9,142 nt of DNA from the NCBI GenBank assembly GCA_013153675.1, contig JAADEA010000052.1, positions 1 through 9,142 on the forward strand. The letters run 5' to 3'. This stretch comes from Campylobacterota bacterium (GTDB lineage: Bacteria; Campylobacterota; Campylobacteria; Campylobacterales; Sulfurovaceae). Position numbers and translations under genes: made by a program. Within the stretch, counting starts at the first letter, position 1. Each line of letters begins with the position of its first letter. The notes under the pieces are model-generated. The model saw only the letters and a program-made list of their open reading frames with translations. It was not told the origin of the DNA and ran no database searches. Of this stretch, positions 7,637 through 9,142 are shown one piece after another.

Positions 7637-7652
7637 TTTCACTTATTGTCAA
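7617..7652 (-). promoter_or_regulatory. Candidate sigma-70 promoter for lon
   Basis: On the minus strand a perfect TTGACA (complement of 7647-7652) is followed after 17 nt by TATATT (7624-7629), a reasonable -35/-10 pair. A perfect TATAAT lies a little further downstream (7617-7622) but is 24 nt from TTGACA. Campylobacterota vegetative promoters, as far as known, rely mainly on the -10 and often lack a -35, so either -10 could serve. Both would start transcription roughly 25-40 nt upstream of lon. In DNA this AT-rich, short matches occur by chance; the support is the combination of TTGACA, position and the flanking inverted repeat. Confidence 0.55.
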
Positions 7653-7686
7653 GAGAGTATAGTTATAGCCAATTTTAAATGAGGAT

Positions 7687-8277
7687 CTAATTAGAAGAGT
7701 CTATTTTCTTAAAATAAAATTCAGCTGCTTTATTTTTTCCCATTCTTTCGTAAAATTTTGCTACTTGTTCAAAGTAGTTATCCCTTTTTGCCTTTAATCT
7801 TGCAATCATATTATCTATATCATCCCCATAATCTCCCTCTGCAAATCCTTTTTTAATCTCCTTTAGAGCATCTATTGCTCTATTTAGCTCTAACTCCCCA
7901 CTTTGCTCCTCATAAGCCTTTTTAAATATAGCTTTTGCCTTTAAATAGTATGCTAAATCTATATCTTTTCCCTCATTTTTAATATATTGATCTAAATAGA
8001 AATTTGCTAATAGATACTCTCTATTTTTCATATGAGCTTTAGCAAGCTTTAACATAGCAGGAGTAAGAGAGTGAAGATCTCCCTTACTATTTTCTACCAT
8101 ATTTAAATATATCTCATCTGCACTCTCTAAATCATTTGCTCTTATTGCATCATCTAAACTTCTAATTTTAATACTTTTATCTATCTTATTATACTTGCTT
8201 GGTTCTAATGAACTCTCTACTGCACTACACCCCCCAACTATTAATATTAAGAGTATAAATATTATAACTCTTCTCAT
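7687..8277 (-). CDS. bamD: BamD-like outer-membrane assembly lipoprotein
   Basis: This 196-residue probable lipoprotein has Arg2-Arg3, a hydrophobic core (4-14) and a lipobox V-G-G-C, with Cys17 as the lipidated residue after cleavage. Ser18 at +2 does not suggest inner-membrane retention, so the outer membrane is likely, facing the periplasm. The mature part is predicted helical with TPR-like pairs (about 40-63, 73-101, 107-122, 129-146, 152-191). EYLLANFYLDQYI (87-99) resembles the central TPR block of BamD/ComL proteins. BamD helps BamA fold beta-barrel proteins into the outer membrane. It is short against about 245 residues in E. coli and divergent, so a general TPR lipoprotein is an alternative. 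In C. jejuni I recall a BamD homologue directly next to lon, which supports the call. The ATG at 8275-8277 has AGGA (8287-8290 complement) 9 nt upstream. It lies 32 nt after the preceding gene and 105 nt before lon. Confidence 0.72.
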   Translation of the reverse strand: MRRVIIFILLILIVGGCSAVESSLEPSKYNKIDKSIKIRSLDDAIRANDLESADEIYLNMVENSKGDLHSLTPAMLKLAKAHMKNREYLLANFYLDQYIKNEGKDIDLAYYLKAKAIFKKAYEEQSGELELNRAIDALKEIKKGFAEGDYGDDIDNMIARLKAKRDNYFEQVAKFYERMGKNKAAEFYFKKIDSSN

Positions 8278-8309
8278 TCTTCTAAATCCTAAATACTATT
8301 TTCTTTATT

Positions 8310-9142
8310 TTACCACGTAATCCTTTTAGAAGGGGTTCCAACTGCATCAGTACTATCAACTGCATGTCCTGTCTCACCTATTCCAGACCATCCACTTCCA
8401 CTTAAATCAAATTTAACTTTATATAGAAATTTTGGATATTCATCTTTAAATGGATTAAATATTAACCATTTTGAACTATTATGTGAAGCATTAATTTTGA
8501 CTACAAAAGGTCTTTGATATCTTTTTAGATCTCTAACTGTTACATTCTTATCAATTCCTCTTTTGAGATGTTTTAATAAAGGAGTAACACTTGCACCATC
8601 TGGCAATAAAGATTCTAATTGAACCTTTCCATCTTTATAATCTTCTACCTTATGATTTACTGAAAGCCACCAATTATATCTGCCAGTAGCAGATTTGTTA
8701 ATATCTATTCCTAAATCTCCACACTCTTTTATAGATAAATCACAATAGCGAGTAATTAAAATAGGAGTATTTTGAAACTCCTCTTGTGTCTTATAATAAT
8801 CTTGCGAAGCAACAACTCTTCCATAGTAGAAGAAGCGTCTATAATTTAACTCTTTTTTTCCTTGAGCAAATCTATTAAGATCTAAATTAGCAGGAGCCTT
8901 TAATTTTTTACTCCATACTCTAATAGAGGTTAAATTGAAATCTATAGGATTCATTGGTGTATTAAAATGTCTTTCATAATTTAAATATAGATTTACTCTT
9001 GCAATACCTCTTGTTCCTTTTTTATTCTCAAATCTTCTCTTTTCAAAAGAAATAGATTCATTACTATCAATTTTCGAAACATTTACTTTATTATCTATAC
9101 CATTTACATATAAAGAGTACTCTATTAAAGGCACAAGAGGAG
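8310..9142 (-). CDS. Large surface or secreted protein, C-terminal part only (unrecognised family)
   Basis: The frame is open from the right window edge to a TAA at 8310-8312, giving 276 visible residues. A GTG at 9132-9134 could be read as a start, but the frame continues upstream through CCT and CTT codons without a stop and no ribosome binding site precedes it, so this is a 5'-truncated gene. Seen: a beta-rich, Asn/Ser/Tyr/Trp-rich composition, no membrane segment, and a close cysteine pair in RYCDLSIKEC that could form a disulphide. A Gly/Ser-rich end (GSGWSGIGETGHAVDS) finishes with the aromatic KRITW. This suggests an exported surface or pilus-associated protein, perhaps of the MshQ/DUF6701-like type seen near pseudopilin genes in this group; that link is from memory and weak. 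It shares strand with bamD, 32 nt downstream. Two of its arginines use CGC, unlike ftsH. The sequence resembles no enzyme I recognise. Confidence 0.65.
   Translation of the reverse strand, partial: PLVPLIEYSLYVNGIDNKVNVSKIDSNESISFEKRRFENKKGTRGIARVNLYLNYERHFNTPMNPIDFNLTSIRVWSKKLKAPANLDLNRFAQGKKELNYRRFFYYGRVVASQDYYKTQEEFQNTPILITRYCDLSIKECGDLGIDINKSATGRYNWWLSVNHKVEDYKDGKVQLESLLPDGASVTPLLKHLKRGIDKNVTVRDLKRYQRPFVVKINASHNSSKWLIFNPFKDEYPKFLYKVKFDLSGSGWSGIGETGHAVDSTDAVGTPSKRITW

Noticed and set aside
7637..7686. Small RNA or riboswitch in the bamD-lon gap
   Set aside because: Apart from the lon promoter elements and the inverted repeat I see no stable GC stem or known aptamer core in the 105 nt.
8278..8309. 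Terminator between the surface-protein gene and bamD
   Set aside because: The 32-nt gap has no inverted repeat, only an AT-rich stretch and the bamD ribosome binding site.
9132..9134. GTG as the true start of the last minus-strand gene
   Set aside because: The frame stays open to the window edge and no Shine-Dalgarno sequence precedes the GTG, so the gene most likely continues beyond the window.

Overview
This AT-rich window encodes well-conserved housekeeping proteins whose order points to the Campylobacterota (formerly Epsilonproteobacteria). The run prmA-ftsH-pssA, and lon beside a BamD-type lipoprotein, are arrangements I recall from Campylobacter and Helicobacter. The genus cannot be fixed from the sequence. 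No tRNA, rRNA, CRISPR array, transposase or integrase was seen.

Plus strand, 1-5155: six genes form one continuous block. First comes the 3' end of an AAA/ABC-type ATPase, cut by the window edge. It overlaps a small TOPRIM-like DUF3226 protein, and together they resemble a two-gene, OLD/PARIS-like ATPase-nuclease pair. Housekeeping genes follow directly: hisA (histidine biosynthesis), prmA (methylation of ribosomal protein L11), ftsH (membrane AAA+ zinc protease) and pssA (phosphatidylserine synthase). Every junction is an overlap of 1 to 7 nt or a gap of 2 nt, so the accessory pair is probably co-transcribed with the essential genes behind it.

Minus strand, 9142-5152: transcription runs towards the first block. 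A 5'-truncated gene for a probable large surface or secreted protein is followed by bamD (outer-membrane assembly lipoprotein) and lon (cytosolic AAA+ serine protease). The 105-nt bamD-lon gap is the only sizeable non-coding stretch. It holds a good lon ribosome binding site, a promoter-like region and a perfect 11-bp inverted repeat placed like an operator. pssA and lon converge and overlap by 4 nt, and a hairpin at the junction could act as a terminator for both.

Most of the window is ordinary core genome: two quality-control proteases (FtsH, Lon), envelope biogenesis (PssA, BamD), translation (PrmA) and histidine synthesis (HisA). The part most likely to be novel is the ATPase/DUF3226 pair at the left edge, whose ATPase lies mostly outside the window. 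Other points worth checking are the lon operator-like repeat, the repetitive FtsH tail and the incomplete surface protein.
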